From: Desulfobulbaceae bacterium
GTDB lineage: Bacteria; Desulfobacterota; Desulfobulbia; Desulfobulbales; Desulfocapsaceae
Assembly (NCBI GenBank): GCA_003249645.1
Contig: QKIH01000107.1
Location: forward strand, 1-64,000
Direction of reading: 5' to 3'
Length of the DNA: 64,000 nucleotides
Within the stretch, counting starts at the first letter, position 1; each line of letters starts with the position of its first letter. A program made the translations under genes and the position numbers. Below the pieces are notes generated by a model. The model saw only the letters and a program-made list of their open reading frames with translations. It searched no databases and was not told the DNA's origin. Positions 7,456 to 15,986 of the stretch are shown piece by piece.

Positions 7456-8865
7456 CTATCTCCTGAAATATTTAGGGTGCATCAGATTTTCCACCGACAG
7501 CAGTTCGTTCAGATGGTCTTCATCGACCAGTTTTTCTTCAAGGACAATTTCTTTGACTGTTCTTCCTGTTTCCAATGCTTTTTTTGCTATCTCCGCAGAT
7601 TTCTCATAACCTATGATCGGATTGAGAACTGTAACAATGCCAATACTGTTTAATACCATTTCACGACAGCGCTCGGCATTGGCGGTGATGCCTGTTACAC
7701 AGCGCTCTCGCAGTACTCTGCTGCCGCGCTTTAATTCTTCAAGCATCATAAACAGCTTAAAAGCGATAACCGGCTCCATAACGTTGAGCTGTAGCTGTCC
7801 CGCTTCTGCTGCCAGGGTAACCGTTACGTCCGCGCCAATTACTGCAAAGGCAAGCTGGTTGACGACTTCGGGGATGACCGGGTTCACCTTGCCGGGCATG
7901 ATGGATGAGCCTGGCTGCATTTTCGGCAGGTTTATTTCATTTAAACCGGCTGTAGGCCCTGATGAGAGCAGCCTCAAATCGTTGCATATCTTTGAAAGTT
8001 TAACGGCAACGCGGCGCAGAATGCCGGACAGCTGGACATAGGCCCCGGTGTCTGAAGTGGCCTCGATCAGATCCTCAGAGGTTTTCATCGGCAGCCCAGT
8101 CAGCCTGCGCAGATGGTCGACTGCTACCGGAGCATAGCCGGGAGGAGCATTAACGCCGGTGCCGATAGCAGTTGCGCCGAGGTTGATCTCATAAAACAGT
8201 TCAAAAGCAGTCTGTAACCGGTCTATGTCCTCTTCAATGGTCGTACCGAAGGCTTTGAATTCCTGCCCCAATGACATCGGTACCGCATCCTGCAGCTGGG
8301 TTCGCCCCATCTTGATGATGTCTTTAAACTCCTTTCCTTTCTCTTTGAAGGCAAGAGAGAGTTTATGCAGACTTTTCATCAGATCTGGAATAATCAAGAG
8401 AAGGGCGAGCCTGAAGGCGGTAGGATAGGCATCATTGGTTGATTGAGAGCAGTTGATATGGTTATTGGGATGGATGATGTCATAGCGTCCCTTTTCATAA
8501 CCCAGAATTTCAAGAGCCTTGTTGGCGATAACCTCATTGGCATTCATGTTGGTAGAGGTTCCGGCTCCGCCTTGGATGACATCGACAACAAACTGGTCGT
8601 TAAGCTCCCCATTGATCACTGCGTCGCACGCCCTGAGTATGGCATCGGTGATGTCTTCAGGGAGGACTTCCAAATCCCTGTTTGCCAATGCGGCGGCTTT
8701 TTTCACATAACCAAAGGCTTTTATGAAGCGCGGTTCAATAGATATGGGAATATCTGTGATCTTGAAATTTTCAACGGCCCGCTGGGTCTGAATGCCATAA
8801 TAGCAGGTGTTGGATATTTCCATTTCACCGAGAAAGTCATGCTCCGTTCGTGTTGTGTTTTCCAT
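7456..8865 (-). CDS. aspA: Aspartate ammonia-lyase
   Basis: About 469 residues. Reversibly removes ammonia from L-aspartate to give fumarate. The aspartase/fumarase signature GSSIMPGKVNP is present, along with aspartase-type stretches STNMNANEVIANKALEILG, DLIEATSDTGAYVQLSG, LRLLSSGPTAGLNEINLP and the C-terminal SVENLMHPKYF, all close to E. coli AspA as remembered. I chose the Met at 8865 (ENTTRTEHDFLGE); a longer frame begins at 8892 but has no family support. An APC permease lies just upstream, and the two may form an amino acid uptake/deamination unit. In an anaerobe the fumarate could serve as electron acceptor. Confidence 0.92.
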   Translation of the reverse strand: MENTTRTEHDFLGEMEISNTCYYGIQTQRAVENFKITDIPISIEPRFIKAFGYVKKAAALANRDLEVLPEDITDAILRACDAVINGELNDQFVVDVIQGGAGTSTNMNANEVIANKALEILGYEKGRYDIIHPNNHINCSQSTNDAYPTAFRLALLLIIPDLMKSLHKLSLAFKEKGKEFKDIIKMGRTQLQDAVPMSLGQEFKAFGTTIEEDIDRLQTAFELFYEINLGATAIGTGVNAPPGYAPVAVDHLRRLTGLPMKTSEDLIEATSDTGAYVQLSGILRRVAVKLSKICNDLRLLSSGPTAGLNEINLPKMQPGSSIMPGKVNPVIPEVVNQLAFAVIGADVTVTLAAEAGQLQLNVMEPVIAFKLFMMLEELKRGSRVLRERCVTGITANAERCREMVLNSIGIVTVLNPIIGYEKSAEIAKKALETGRTVKEIVLEEKLVDEDHLNELLSVENLMHPKYFRR

Positions 8866-8925
8866 AAGTTCTCGACAGAAGAGAAAAGGCATCCCCTGTG
8901 CTGAAGCCGGGTTATGCTTTTCGTT

Positions 8926-10344
8926 TTAATTTTTTGTGACTGATTCGATATCGGATTGTAACGATTCTTCAGCCTCTTGCAGGAGCTCTGCTATGGATAC
9001 GGTTTCAAAAAGCGGTTTCTTCATTCGTAATTTGACCCAGAGACCGCTCCACAGGGCGGCAAGACCCAGAAAGATGCTGGCGTAAGAGTAGATGTCACCG
9101 CGCATTCCTGTTCCGTCTTCGGGCCAGATTGCATAAATCATGTAAACGAGTCCCAGAAAGCTTATGACCGGCAGAGTAATGCCGAACGGCGATTTGAACG
9201 ATCTTTTTATCTTCGGATACCTGATGCGAAGGATAATTACATTGAGGTTGGCGATCATGTAGCAGATCATCCAGCCGATACAGCCGGCCAGTATCAGTGT
9301 GACAATCGCTGCGGCATCTGAAATGCCGGTACCAAGCAGGACAATGGTGATGGCAAATACGGTGAGGATGCCGACATAGGGTACACCGAAGCGGTTCAGT
9401 TTGCCGAAGGCAGCTGGAAACTGGCCTTCATTGGCCATGCCGTAGAGCATTCTCGGTACGGCGGCAATAAAGGTATTCAGGGTGCTGGCAGTAGCTACCA
9501 GGCTGATTATGCCGATCCATATCTGTCCGTTGCGGCCGAGTACCGCCATGGCTGCATCAACATGGGGGTGGGCCGAGGTGCCCAGTTCTTCCATGCTGAC
9601 ATATTTCAGCGCCATAAAACCGAACAGCAGGTCTGATACAAAAATAATTACCAGCGCTGATATCATGGCCAGCGGTATGAATCGTTGAGGATGTTTTACT
9701 TCCTCAGCCATCGGGCAGACAAATTCCATCCCCACGAAGAGCCAGAAAGCAATGCCCAGCATGGAGAGAACACCTCCTCCTGCCGCCATATCAAAATGAA
9801 GGCTGGTTTCAAGAGCCCTTCCTGTGCCCAGATCAAAAAGTCCGATGATCGAGAGAATGATCATGGAGATGATCATGGTTGATGCAAAGATAACCTGTGA
9901 CACAGCAAATGATTTTGCCCCGAGCAGGTTGATAAGCGTCAGTATGACCATAAGGAGAAAGGCCCAGGCGGATGCCGGGACTGCAAGATCAGGAAAAAAG
10001 ATATCCCGGATTACCAGGCCTGCAACAGAAGACTCTGCGGCATTGGATAAGGTTGAAACGGCGAAGTATCCGGCAAGTACAGCGAAGATCCCCATAAACC
10101 GGCCCATGGTAGGCAGGGTGTAATGGTTGATGCCGCCGGAAAGAGGAATTATTGACGAAAGTTCGGCAAAAGAGAATGCAACAAAAAGATTGATAAACAG
10201 TGCAATGATAACAGCCACTGAAAAAGCGGGGCCGCCAAGACCGAAGCCCTGGCCCAGCATGACCAGGGCGGTTGATGATACTACGATGCCGACGGCAGTA
10301 CAGATTGCCGCCGTTAAACCAATTTCCCTTCTAAGACCAGACAT
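8926..10344 (-). CDS. APC-family amino acid permease
   Basis: 472 residues with about 12 membrane helices. The N-terminus (REIGLTAAICTAVGIVVSSTALVML) matches helix 1 of the amino acid-polyamine-organocation superfamily, where an unwound G-rich segment binds the substrate backbone. The C-terminal 45 residues are cytosolic and acidic. It is followed 60 bases later by aspA, so aspartate or a related amino acid is a reasonable guess; specificity cannot be read from sequence. A structured inverted repeat lies about 150 bases upstream of its ATG. Confidence 0.85.
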   Translation of the reverse strand: MSGLRREIGLTAAICTAVGIVVSSTALVMLGQGFGLGGPAFSVAVIIALFINLFVAFSFAELSSIIPLSGGINHYTLPTMGRFMGIFAVLAGYFAVSTLSNAAESSVAGLVIRDIFFPDLAVPASAWAFLLMVILTLINLLGAKSFAVSQVIFASTMIISMIILSIIGLFDLGTGRALETSLHFDMAAGGGVLSMLGIAFWLFVGMEFVCPMAEEVKHPQRFIPLAMISALVIIFVSDLLFGFMALKYVSMEELGTSAHPHVDAAMAVLGRNGQIWIGIISLVATASTLNTFIAAVPRMLYGMANEGQFPAAFGKLNRFGVPYVGILTVFAITIVLLGTGISDAAAIVTLILAGCIGWMICYMIANLNVIILRIRYPKIKRSFKSPFGITLPVISFLGLVYMIYAIWPEDGTGMRGDIYSYASIFLGLAALWSGLWVKLRMKKPLFETVSIAELLQEAEESLQSDIESVTKN

Positions 10345-10497
10345 AGCTCATCCAAATATTATTAAAGACCGTACCTCTTGCTGAGATCAGCATTCACATA
10401 AGGCATGGGCCGAACCCCAATACTTTCGGGCCATTTTAACAAAAGTATAAGATAAAACTATGATTCCTTCTCTATACTTGTTGAATTTACCCTAAAA

Positions 10498-10587
10498 GTG
10501 TCTTCGAGCAGTTCAGGCAAGCCATCATTTTTAATGGCCGTAACACACCCCTGCGGCCTGAACATGCTCATAGGTGAATGAAGACAC
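10498..10587 (-). ncRNA. Candidate structured RNA element (nested inverted repeats)
   Basis: Three nested pairings are visible: GTGTCTTC (10498-10505) with GAAGACAC (10580-10587); AGCAGTTCAGGC (10507-10518) with GCCTGAACATGCT (10556-10568, one bulge); and an inner hairpin GCCAT/ATGGC (10521-10525 with 10534-10538). It lies 40 bases after the aminotransferase stop and 150 bases before the permease start on the same strand. It could be a leader regulatory RNA for permease-aspA, an unusual 3' end, or a small mobile repeat. No T-run follows. Confidence 0.45.
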
Positions 10588-10626
10588 CGTTATCCGGGGA
10601 AAATATACACCCCGATTGTGCACCTA

Positions 10627-12060
10627 TTACTCACACATCTCATCTACAGCGCTCAATGCATAATCAAGTGCATCGATCGCTTTATCCATATCTTCCCGGG
10701 ATATGGTAAGAGACGCCCCAATTCTAAGAGTATTAGGTACAAAGCCGCCAAGCAGAACGCCTTTTTCAAGACACTTGTTCAACACCATGGCAACCGGTTT
10801 TGAAGCCGGATTGTCGGCAAAAGCAGTATTACGGTCAGCTTCTACAAACGGTTCTTTAGTCTCTTTGTTCTTGACCAGCTCAACCTGCCAGAACATGCCG
10901 TATCCGCCGATAAATCCGACGCATTTATGCTTTTCCTGGAGTTCGCGGAGCTTAGAACCGAAGTATTCACCCTTTTCTGCAGCCTTGTTGATGATATCGT
11001 TTTTAATCAGGTATTTGAGGTTGGCAACCGCTGCGGCCATGGCGATCGGATGTCCGGAAAAGGTGGAAACATGATTCCATCTTACAGAATCCATGAATTT
11101 GGCGATCTCCTTACTCACGATAACAGCACCAGCCCCGATAGATGAACTGGTAAGTCCTTTGGCGACAGTGATAATGTCAGGTTTCACCTCGCCGCCGCCC
11201 ATTTTCTGGTAGCCGAACCAGGTACCAAGACGGCCGAATCCCATCAATACCTCGTCAACGATCATCAGGATGCCGAGTCTTCTGGTCATCTGATATATTT
11301 GTGGGAGGTATTCCATCGGCGGAACAATGGTTCCTGCACCGAAAGCGGGTTCTGTGATCATTGCCGCAACCTGGTCAACACCATGGTTGCGGATGAACAT
11401 TTCAGTAGTATGTACGCAAGGCAGTTTGCCGTCGGGAAGAGCGGATTTACATTCCGGATAGGTGTGTCCGACAGAACATCTGTAGCACAGCGGGGCAGGG
11501 CACTTGATGGTTGCCCCGTATCCCTGGCCAGGTACCTGCTTAACCAGCTTGTCTGATTCGCGGGAAATATGGGAGCGTCCTGCATACACCCTGTTGAGAC
11601 CTACAGCAACGCCTGAAATGCCGTGGTAGGAGTGCTCTCTGGTTGCGATAAACTCCTTCCCGGTAAAGAGACGGGCAATAATCGTTGCGACCTCAACGGA
11701 TTCCCCTCCTGAGTTGGTGAAACGAACTTTTCCGGCCCACCCCTCTTCTCCCAACAGATCTTCCACCAGTATTTTGGCCACTTCGGCTTTATAATCCGTC
11801 GAGTAGATGTCCCATACAAAGCCATACCGATCAAGTGCTTCCTTGATGGCGTTCTGGATTTCCGGAACATTTTGCCCCGAGTTGACACAGTAGAGCTGGT
11901 TGAACATATCCAGCAGCCGGGTGCCGTCAGGCATAATCAGATAATCGCCTTCAGTTCGTTCAATCGGGCAGGATTTGTATTCTTCTGCAGTGACAAAAGG
12001 GTGCAGCAGATATTTGCTGTCCCATTCGTTGACTTGATTCCAATCTGTTTTGTTTGACAT
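10627..12060 (-). CDS. Class III PLP aminotransferase
   Basis: 477 residues, normal for class III (fold type I) transaminases such as beta-alanine, taurine or GABA:pyruvate enzymes. DEVLMGFGRLG (about 269-279) contains the PLP-binding Asp, and DIITVAKGLTSSS places the Schiff-base Lys at 301. A Cys-rich segment (residues about 187-215, five Cys including CYRC) resembles the CYRCPFG segment common in this class. It transfers an amino group from an omega-amino acid or amine to a keto acid. It lies downstream of the ABC transporter genes but is separated from them by a terminator hairpin, so it may have its own promoter. Confidence 0.85.
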   Translation of the reverse strand: MSNKTDWNQVNEWDSKYLLHPFVTAEEYKSCPIERTEGDYLIMPDGTRLLDMFNQLYCVNSGQNVPEIQNAIKEALDRYGFVWDIYSTDYKAEVAKILVEDLLGEEGWAGKVRFTNSGGESVEVATIIARLFTGKEFIATREHSYHGISGVAVGLNRVYAGRSHISRESDKLVKQVPGQGYGATIKCPAPLCYRCSVGHTYPECKSALPDGKLPCVHTTEMFIRNHGVDQVAAMITEPAFGAGTIVPPMEYLPQIYQMTRRLGILMIVDEVLMGFGRLGTWFGYQKMGGGEVKPDIITVAKGLTSSSIGAGAVIVSKEIAKFMDSVRWNHVSTFSGHPIAMAAAVANLKYLIKNDIINKAAEKGEYFGSKLRELQEKHKCVGFIGGYGMFWQVELVKNKETKEPFVEADRNTAFADNPASKPVAMVLNKCLEKGVLLGGFVPNTLRIGASLTISREDMDKAIDALDYALSAVDEMCE

Positions 12061-12116
12061 CGTTCACTCCAAAAAAGAGGGGCTTCTATTTCCTTATTTT
12101 TATTATATAAATGAAA

Positions 12117-12147
12117 GAGTTCGGCAAATTTCTTTTTTGCCGAACTC
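12117..12147 (-). terminator. Terminator after the ABC binding-protein gene
   Basis: GAGTTCGGCAAA (12117-12128) pairs with TTTGCCGAACTC (12136-12147). On the minus strand the hairpin begins 11 bases after the binding-protein stop and is followed by CTTTCATTTATATAAT, a moderately T-rich tail. It would end or attenuate the transcript before the aminotransferase gene. Confidence 0.7.
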
Positions 12148-12157
12148 ATCCGATTAA

Positions 12158-13246
12158 TTATTTTGGTTCAATAACCATTGAAGAAGGCGGTTCCCATCCT
12201 TCCGGGGCCCAGACATGATTTTTTGGAAACTGGTCAATAGTATCCTTTTCCATATTTAATCCGTCAGTCCACACATATTTCGGTACCTGGTTCTCCTCGT
12301 TGGCGTTTCTGACGATCATGTTCAGCAAAATCCTTGCATTGGTAAGAGAGTGACCGGTTACACCGTAATCAATTGCACCGTTTTTAATGTATGGGATGGT
12401 TGCCTGGAACGGATAGGCCATTACCACGTCAATGTCGTTGGTTTTTCCAGCTTCGATGAGGGCGTTTGCAACACCGTGGGCCTGTGCTTCAACAACGAAG
12501 AAGGCGTTGATGTCAGGATGGGCGTTCATGATATTCTCAGCAATAGACTGTCCAATTGCCGGATCTTCGCTGTCGCCCCATTGCTCTGCAACGACTTCGA
12601 TTCCAGGGTAATTTTGCAGTGCAGCATGGGCGCCTTTGTTGATCGCTTCTGTGTAGGTGCTTCCAGCAGGGCCGGCAAGGATTGCGATCTTGCCTTTTCC
12701 TTCGAGTTTCTTACCGATCCAGTCGATACCTTTGAAACCGAACTGAAAGTCATTTTCGCAGATATAACCCTTGAGCTTATCGGTTATCGCTGCCTCACCG
12801 ATGAAGTATACCGGAATACCTTTGTCCGCTGCTTCTTCAGATACCATGGTGAGTGCTTCTGCGCTGGTAGGGGCGATAACAAGAGCATCTACGCCTTTTT
12901 GGACCATGTTCTCGATCTGGCTGATCTGCCCTTGAATATCTTCGTATCCATTGGCGGCAAGAATGGTTACGCCAGCCCCTGTTGCTGCAGCTTCAGTCAG
13001 GAAACCATAGGACTGGTTTACAAAATAAGGGCTGCTGAGAGATGGAATACTGATACCAATCTTTATTTTTTTCTCAGGCACTACTCGATCCCATTTTTCC
13101 CATACCCGGGAACCCCAAGGGTAGACGTCTTCAGCAATAATTCCCTGCCAGTTGTCGTCATAATCATTTGCCAAGGCAGTCAGTGGTGTAACGCCAAAAC
13201 ACATTGCTGCTACTGCACAACATAATTTTTTACTCCAGTTTCCCAT
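12158..13246 (-). CDS. Periplasmic substrate-binding protein, RbsB-like ABC transporter
   Basis: 362 residues. A signal peptide (KKLCCAVAAMCFGVTPLTALA) leads into a type I periplasmic binding fold: KIGISIPSLSSPYFVNQSYG at the first beta strand, then GVDALVIAPTSAEAL and KGKIAILAGPAGSTYTEAINKG, as in ribose/galactose binding proteins and LacI-type regulators. It delivers its ligand to the permease and ATPase encoded just upstream. Members of this class bind sugars, autoinducer-2, purine nucleosides or polyols. The link to an aldehyde oxidoreductase in the same operon argues against a plain sugar role but does not settle it. Confidence 0.88.
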   Translation of the reverse strand: MGNWSKKLCCAVAAMCFGVTPLTALANDYDDNWQGIIAEDVYPWGSRVWEKWDRVVPEKKIKIGISIPSLSSPYFVNQSYGFLTEAAATGAGVTILAANGYEDIQGQISQIENMVQKGVDALVIAPTSAEALTMVSEEAADKGIPVYFIGEAAITDKLKGYICENDFQFGFKGIDWIGKKLEGKGKIAILAGPAGSTYTEAINKGAHAALQNYPGIEVVAEQWGDSEDPAIGQSIAENIMNAHPDINAFFVVEAQAHGVANALIEAGKTNDIDVVMAYPFQATIPYIKNGAIDYGVTGHSLTNARILLNMIVRNANEENQVPKYVWTDGLNMEKDTIDQFPKNHVWAPEGWEPPSSMVIEPK

Positions 13247-13271
13247 TTTTTTCTCCTTTATTTCTTTTACT

Positions 13272-13302
13272 CATACCATCGGCAGTTATTGCAAGTGGTA
13301 TG
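13272..13302 (-). other. Intergenic hairpin between permease and binding-protein genes
   Basis: CATACCA (13272-13278) pairs with TGGTATG (13296-13302) around a 17-base loop with an inner GCA/TGC pairing. Such elements between permease and binding-protein genes often protect one side of the message; that role is inferred. Confidence 0.4.
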
Positions 13303-13370
13303 AACAAAACGTGATTGCTCACATGCCAGGTATTGTTTGTTCCCTAATTTCCGAGAAAGCGACCTGCCTT

Positions 13371-14345
13371 CTATTTCTTCATTTTGTCGATGACCACTGC
13401 GATGATAATGATGAAACCAACGATGACCTGCTTGACAAAGGATGAGACCCCGATCAGATCAAACCCGTTTGACAGTGCTGATAAAAAGAGTGCGCCAAGT
13501 ATTACGCCGCCAAGTTTGCCGACTCCGCCCTGGAAGGTAACTCCGCCGACGACGCAGGCTGCGATTGAATCCATCATCAGCGAGCCGCCAAGATTAGGCT
13601 GTCCGGAATTAATTCTTGAGGTCAGGATTGCAGCGCAAAGCCCTGTGAGCAGACCTGCTCCGGCAAAGAGGCCGATAGTCACCTTGTTGACGTTTACACC
13701 GGCGAGTCTCAGTGCCTCGGGGTTTCCTCCGACTGCATAAATGTATCTGCCGAACCGCATGCGATAGAGGATGATGGCCATCAGTACGATAACTGCGATG
13801 GTGATAATAACCGGCAGGGGAACTGACAGAACTTTTGCATAAGCAAGGTCTTTGAACCCTTTAGGCAGATTGTAGATTGTCAATCCTTTGGAAATAATCA
13901 GAGCCAGGCCGTTGCATATCGACATGGAACCTAGAGTGACGGCAAAAGAATCAATACGAAAGATGGCGACCACAAAGCCGTTGAATACGCCGACGAGCAG
14001 GCCGATCAGAATAGGCGTCATCCAGCCTGCCATTACCCCGTATTCTTTTGCAACGATGGCCGAGACCACACTGCACAGACCGATTATCGCCCCCAGCGAG
14101 ACGTCTACTCCGCCTGTCAGAATAACCAGCATCTGACCCATTGAAATCAGGGCGAGGAAGCAGGCCTGTCTGGTTAAGATAACACTGTTGCCAATGGTGA
14201 AAAATCGGGGGTTGATTATCCCCATAACAAGAATCAGGGCCACAAAAACAATCAGGAGCATGCCAGTTGAGTTATAGATTTTCTTCAACCTTGCCTTAAT
14301 CCCATTGTCTTCGGCGGTCAGTAAATTTGCCTGTGTCATTTCCAT
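13371..14345 (-). CDS. RbsC-like ABC transporter permease
   Basis: 324 residues, mostly hydrophobic with 8-10 membrane helices. The family signature ILTGGVDVSLGAIIGLCSV lies near residues 75-93 and AVGGNPEALRLAGVNV, the coupling-helix region that contacts the ATPase, near 205-220. The later GGSLMMDSIAACVVGGVTFQGG block is also typical of RbsC/XylH permeases. Encoded between the ATPase and the binding protein; it forms the inner-membrane channel of the same importer. Confidence 0.88.
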   Translation of the reverse strand: MEMTQANLLTAEDNGIKARLKKIYNSTGMLLIVFVALILVMGIINPRFFTIGNSVILTRQACFLALISMGQMLVILTGGVDVSLGAIIGLCSVVSAIVAKEYGVMAGWMTPILIGLLVGVFNGFVVAIFRIDSFAVTLGSMSICNGLALIISKGLTIYNLPKGFKDLAYAKVLSVPLPVIITIAVIVLMAIILYRMRFGRYIYAVGGNPEALRLAGVNVNKVTIGLFAGAGLLTGLCAAILTSRINSGQPNLGGSLMMDSIAACVVGGVTFQGGVGKLGGVILGALFLSALSNGFDLIGVSSFVKQVIVGFIIIIAVVIDKMKK

Positions 14346-14418
14346 CGTCGTCTACCAATAGATTTTTAACTGCGTTTGCGGGTTCAATACCCTTTCACTC
14401 TTAATACTGATGAGTTTT

Positions 14419-15939
14419 CTAATTCTTGTAGCCAAAGGCGTAGGCTAGAATTTCATCACTTGTTGTCTCTTCTGTTTTTACTGTTTTCACTACTCTGCCC
14501 TGGCACATCACGACGATCCGGTCGCACATTCCCATGATTTCCTGGAGTTCGTAGGAAACAATAACGATTCCGGAACCTGCTTTGGTAAGCTTGTTCATGA
14601 ATTCGTAGATCTCAATTTTCGCTCCAACATCAACTCCTGCTGTCGGCTGATTGAACAGGAACACCTCTCCCTTGGAACACAGGGCGCGTGCCAGCAAGAC
14701 TTTCTGCTGGTTGCCGCCGCTCAGTGTCTCGACTATTGTCTTTACCGACGGGGTCTTGATATTGAGTTTTTTCTTGTAGTCATCAGCGGTGTTCTGCACT
14801 TTCCTGCTGTTGATCAGGTTTACAATTTTTTGGGAAAAATCTTTGTAGGATGAGATGACAACGTTTTCAGCAACCGAGAGATTCATGAGTAAACCCATGG
14901 TTTTTCTATCCCTTGGTATGAATGCGATATTGTTGTCCAGGGCCGCTCTGGTAGAAGATTTCCTCAGCGGCTGCATCTTGTTATTATGGAAGATCTCGAC
15001 TTCTCCGGAGTCATAACTGTCCACACCGAAGGCGGAACCGAGCACCTCTTCAAATCCGCAGCCGACAAGGCCAAAAATGCCGACAACCTCGCCTGAGTGC
15101 AGATTGAAACTGACATCATCGAAAAATTTATTGCGTGATAATTTGTTTATTCGAAGTATCTCATGTCCAATGGGCGCCTTGGCTTTCGGGTATTTGTTCT
15201 GGACTTCCTTGCCGATCATCAGGGGAATCAGGTCGTCAAGCCCTTTGATGTCGGCCATTTCAACGGTGTCGACATATTTCCCGTTTCTGAATACCGTTGC
15301 CCGGTCAGCCAGTTCTTTCAGCTCGCCGCTTCGATGAGAGATGTAGATAACACCGGCCCCGTTGTTTTTCAGGCGGACGATGTTTTTAAAAAGGATGTTT
15401 TTTTCTTTGTCAGTCAGTGAAGTGGTCGGTTCATCCAGAATCAGAATCTTGACATCGTTATTGAGCGCCTTGACGATATTTATCATCCTGAGTTCGGCAA
15501 CGTTGAGATCGGCAGCCATTCTGGTGGGATCGATAGGGTAGCCGAACTCTTCAAACATCCTGCTGGTTTCCTCTATCTGCTTCTTGTGATTAATCAGCCC
15601 ATTCTCGATTATTTCAGAGCCGAGAAAGACGTTTTCGGCAACTGACATATGGGGAATGAAGGTTACTTCCTGATAGATGGTGTAAATGCCCAACTGGTTG
15701 GCGTGGCTGGGGCTTTTGATTTCAACCTCTTTCTTGTCGATGCATATGCTGCCGCCGGTATCCATCTTGTGGGCACCTGAAAGGATCTTGATAAAGGTTG
15801 ATTTCCCTGCACCGTTTTCTCCAACCAATGCATGCACTTCACCTTTTCGGAGTTCAAAGCTGATATCATCAAGCGCAAGAACTCCTGGAAAACTCTTGGT
15901 GACTTTGAACATTGATAATAATTCGGCCTTTCGCTCCAT
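14419..15939 (-). CDS. RbsA-like ABC transporter ATPase, two fused nucleotide-binding domains
   Basis: 506 residues, as usual for RbsA/MglA-type duplicated ATPases. Domain 1 has an intact Walker A (GENGAGKST), a variant signature (LNVAELRMINIVKAL) and an intact Walker B (ILILDEPTTSL). Domain 2 has the usual degenerate Walker A (GLVGCGFEEV) and a good signature (LSGGNQQKVLLARAL). Its Walker B reads LFNQPTAGVDVG where relatives have LDEPT: both the Mg-binding Asp and the catalytic Glu are changed, to Asn and Gln. Only one composite site may therefore hydrolyse ATP. Second gene after the aldehyde oxidoreductase in the operon. Confidence 0.9.
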   Translation of the reverse strand: MERKAELLSMFKVTKSFPGVLALDDISFELRKGEVHALVGENGAGKSTFIKILSGAHKMDTGGSICIDKKEVEIKSPSHANQLGIYTIYQEVTFIPHMSVAENVFLGSEIIENGLINHKKQIEETSRMFEEFGYPIDPTRMAADLNVAELRMINIVKALNNDVKILILDEPTTSLTDKEKNILFKNIVRLKNNGAGVIYISHRSGELKELADRATVFRNGKYVDTVEMADIKGLDDLIPLMIGKEVQNKYPKAKAPIGHEILRINKLSRNKFFDDVSFNLHSGEVVGIFGLVGCGFEEVLGSAFGVDSYDSGEVEIFHNNKMQPLRKSSTRAALDNNIAFIPRDRKTMGLLMNLSVAENVVISSYKDFSQKIVNLINSRKVQNTADDYKKKLNIKTPSVKTIVETLSGGNQQKVLLARALCSKGEVFLFNQPTAGVDVGAKIEIYEFMNKLTKAGSGIVIVSYELQEIMGMCDRIVVMCQGRVVKTVKTEETTSDEILAYAFGYKN

Positions 15940-15986
15940 ACCTGCAGTTACTCCTGAAAAAGCTTTTTCCTTGAATTGAATTCCGG

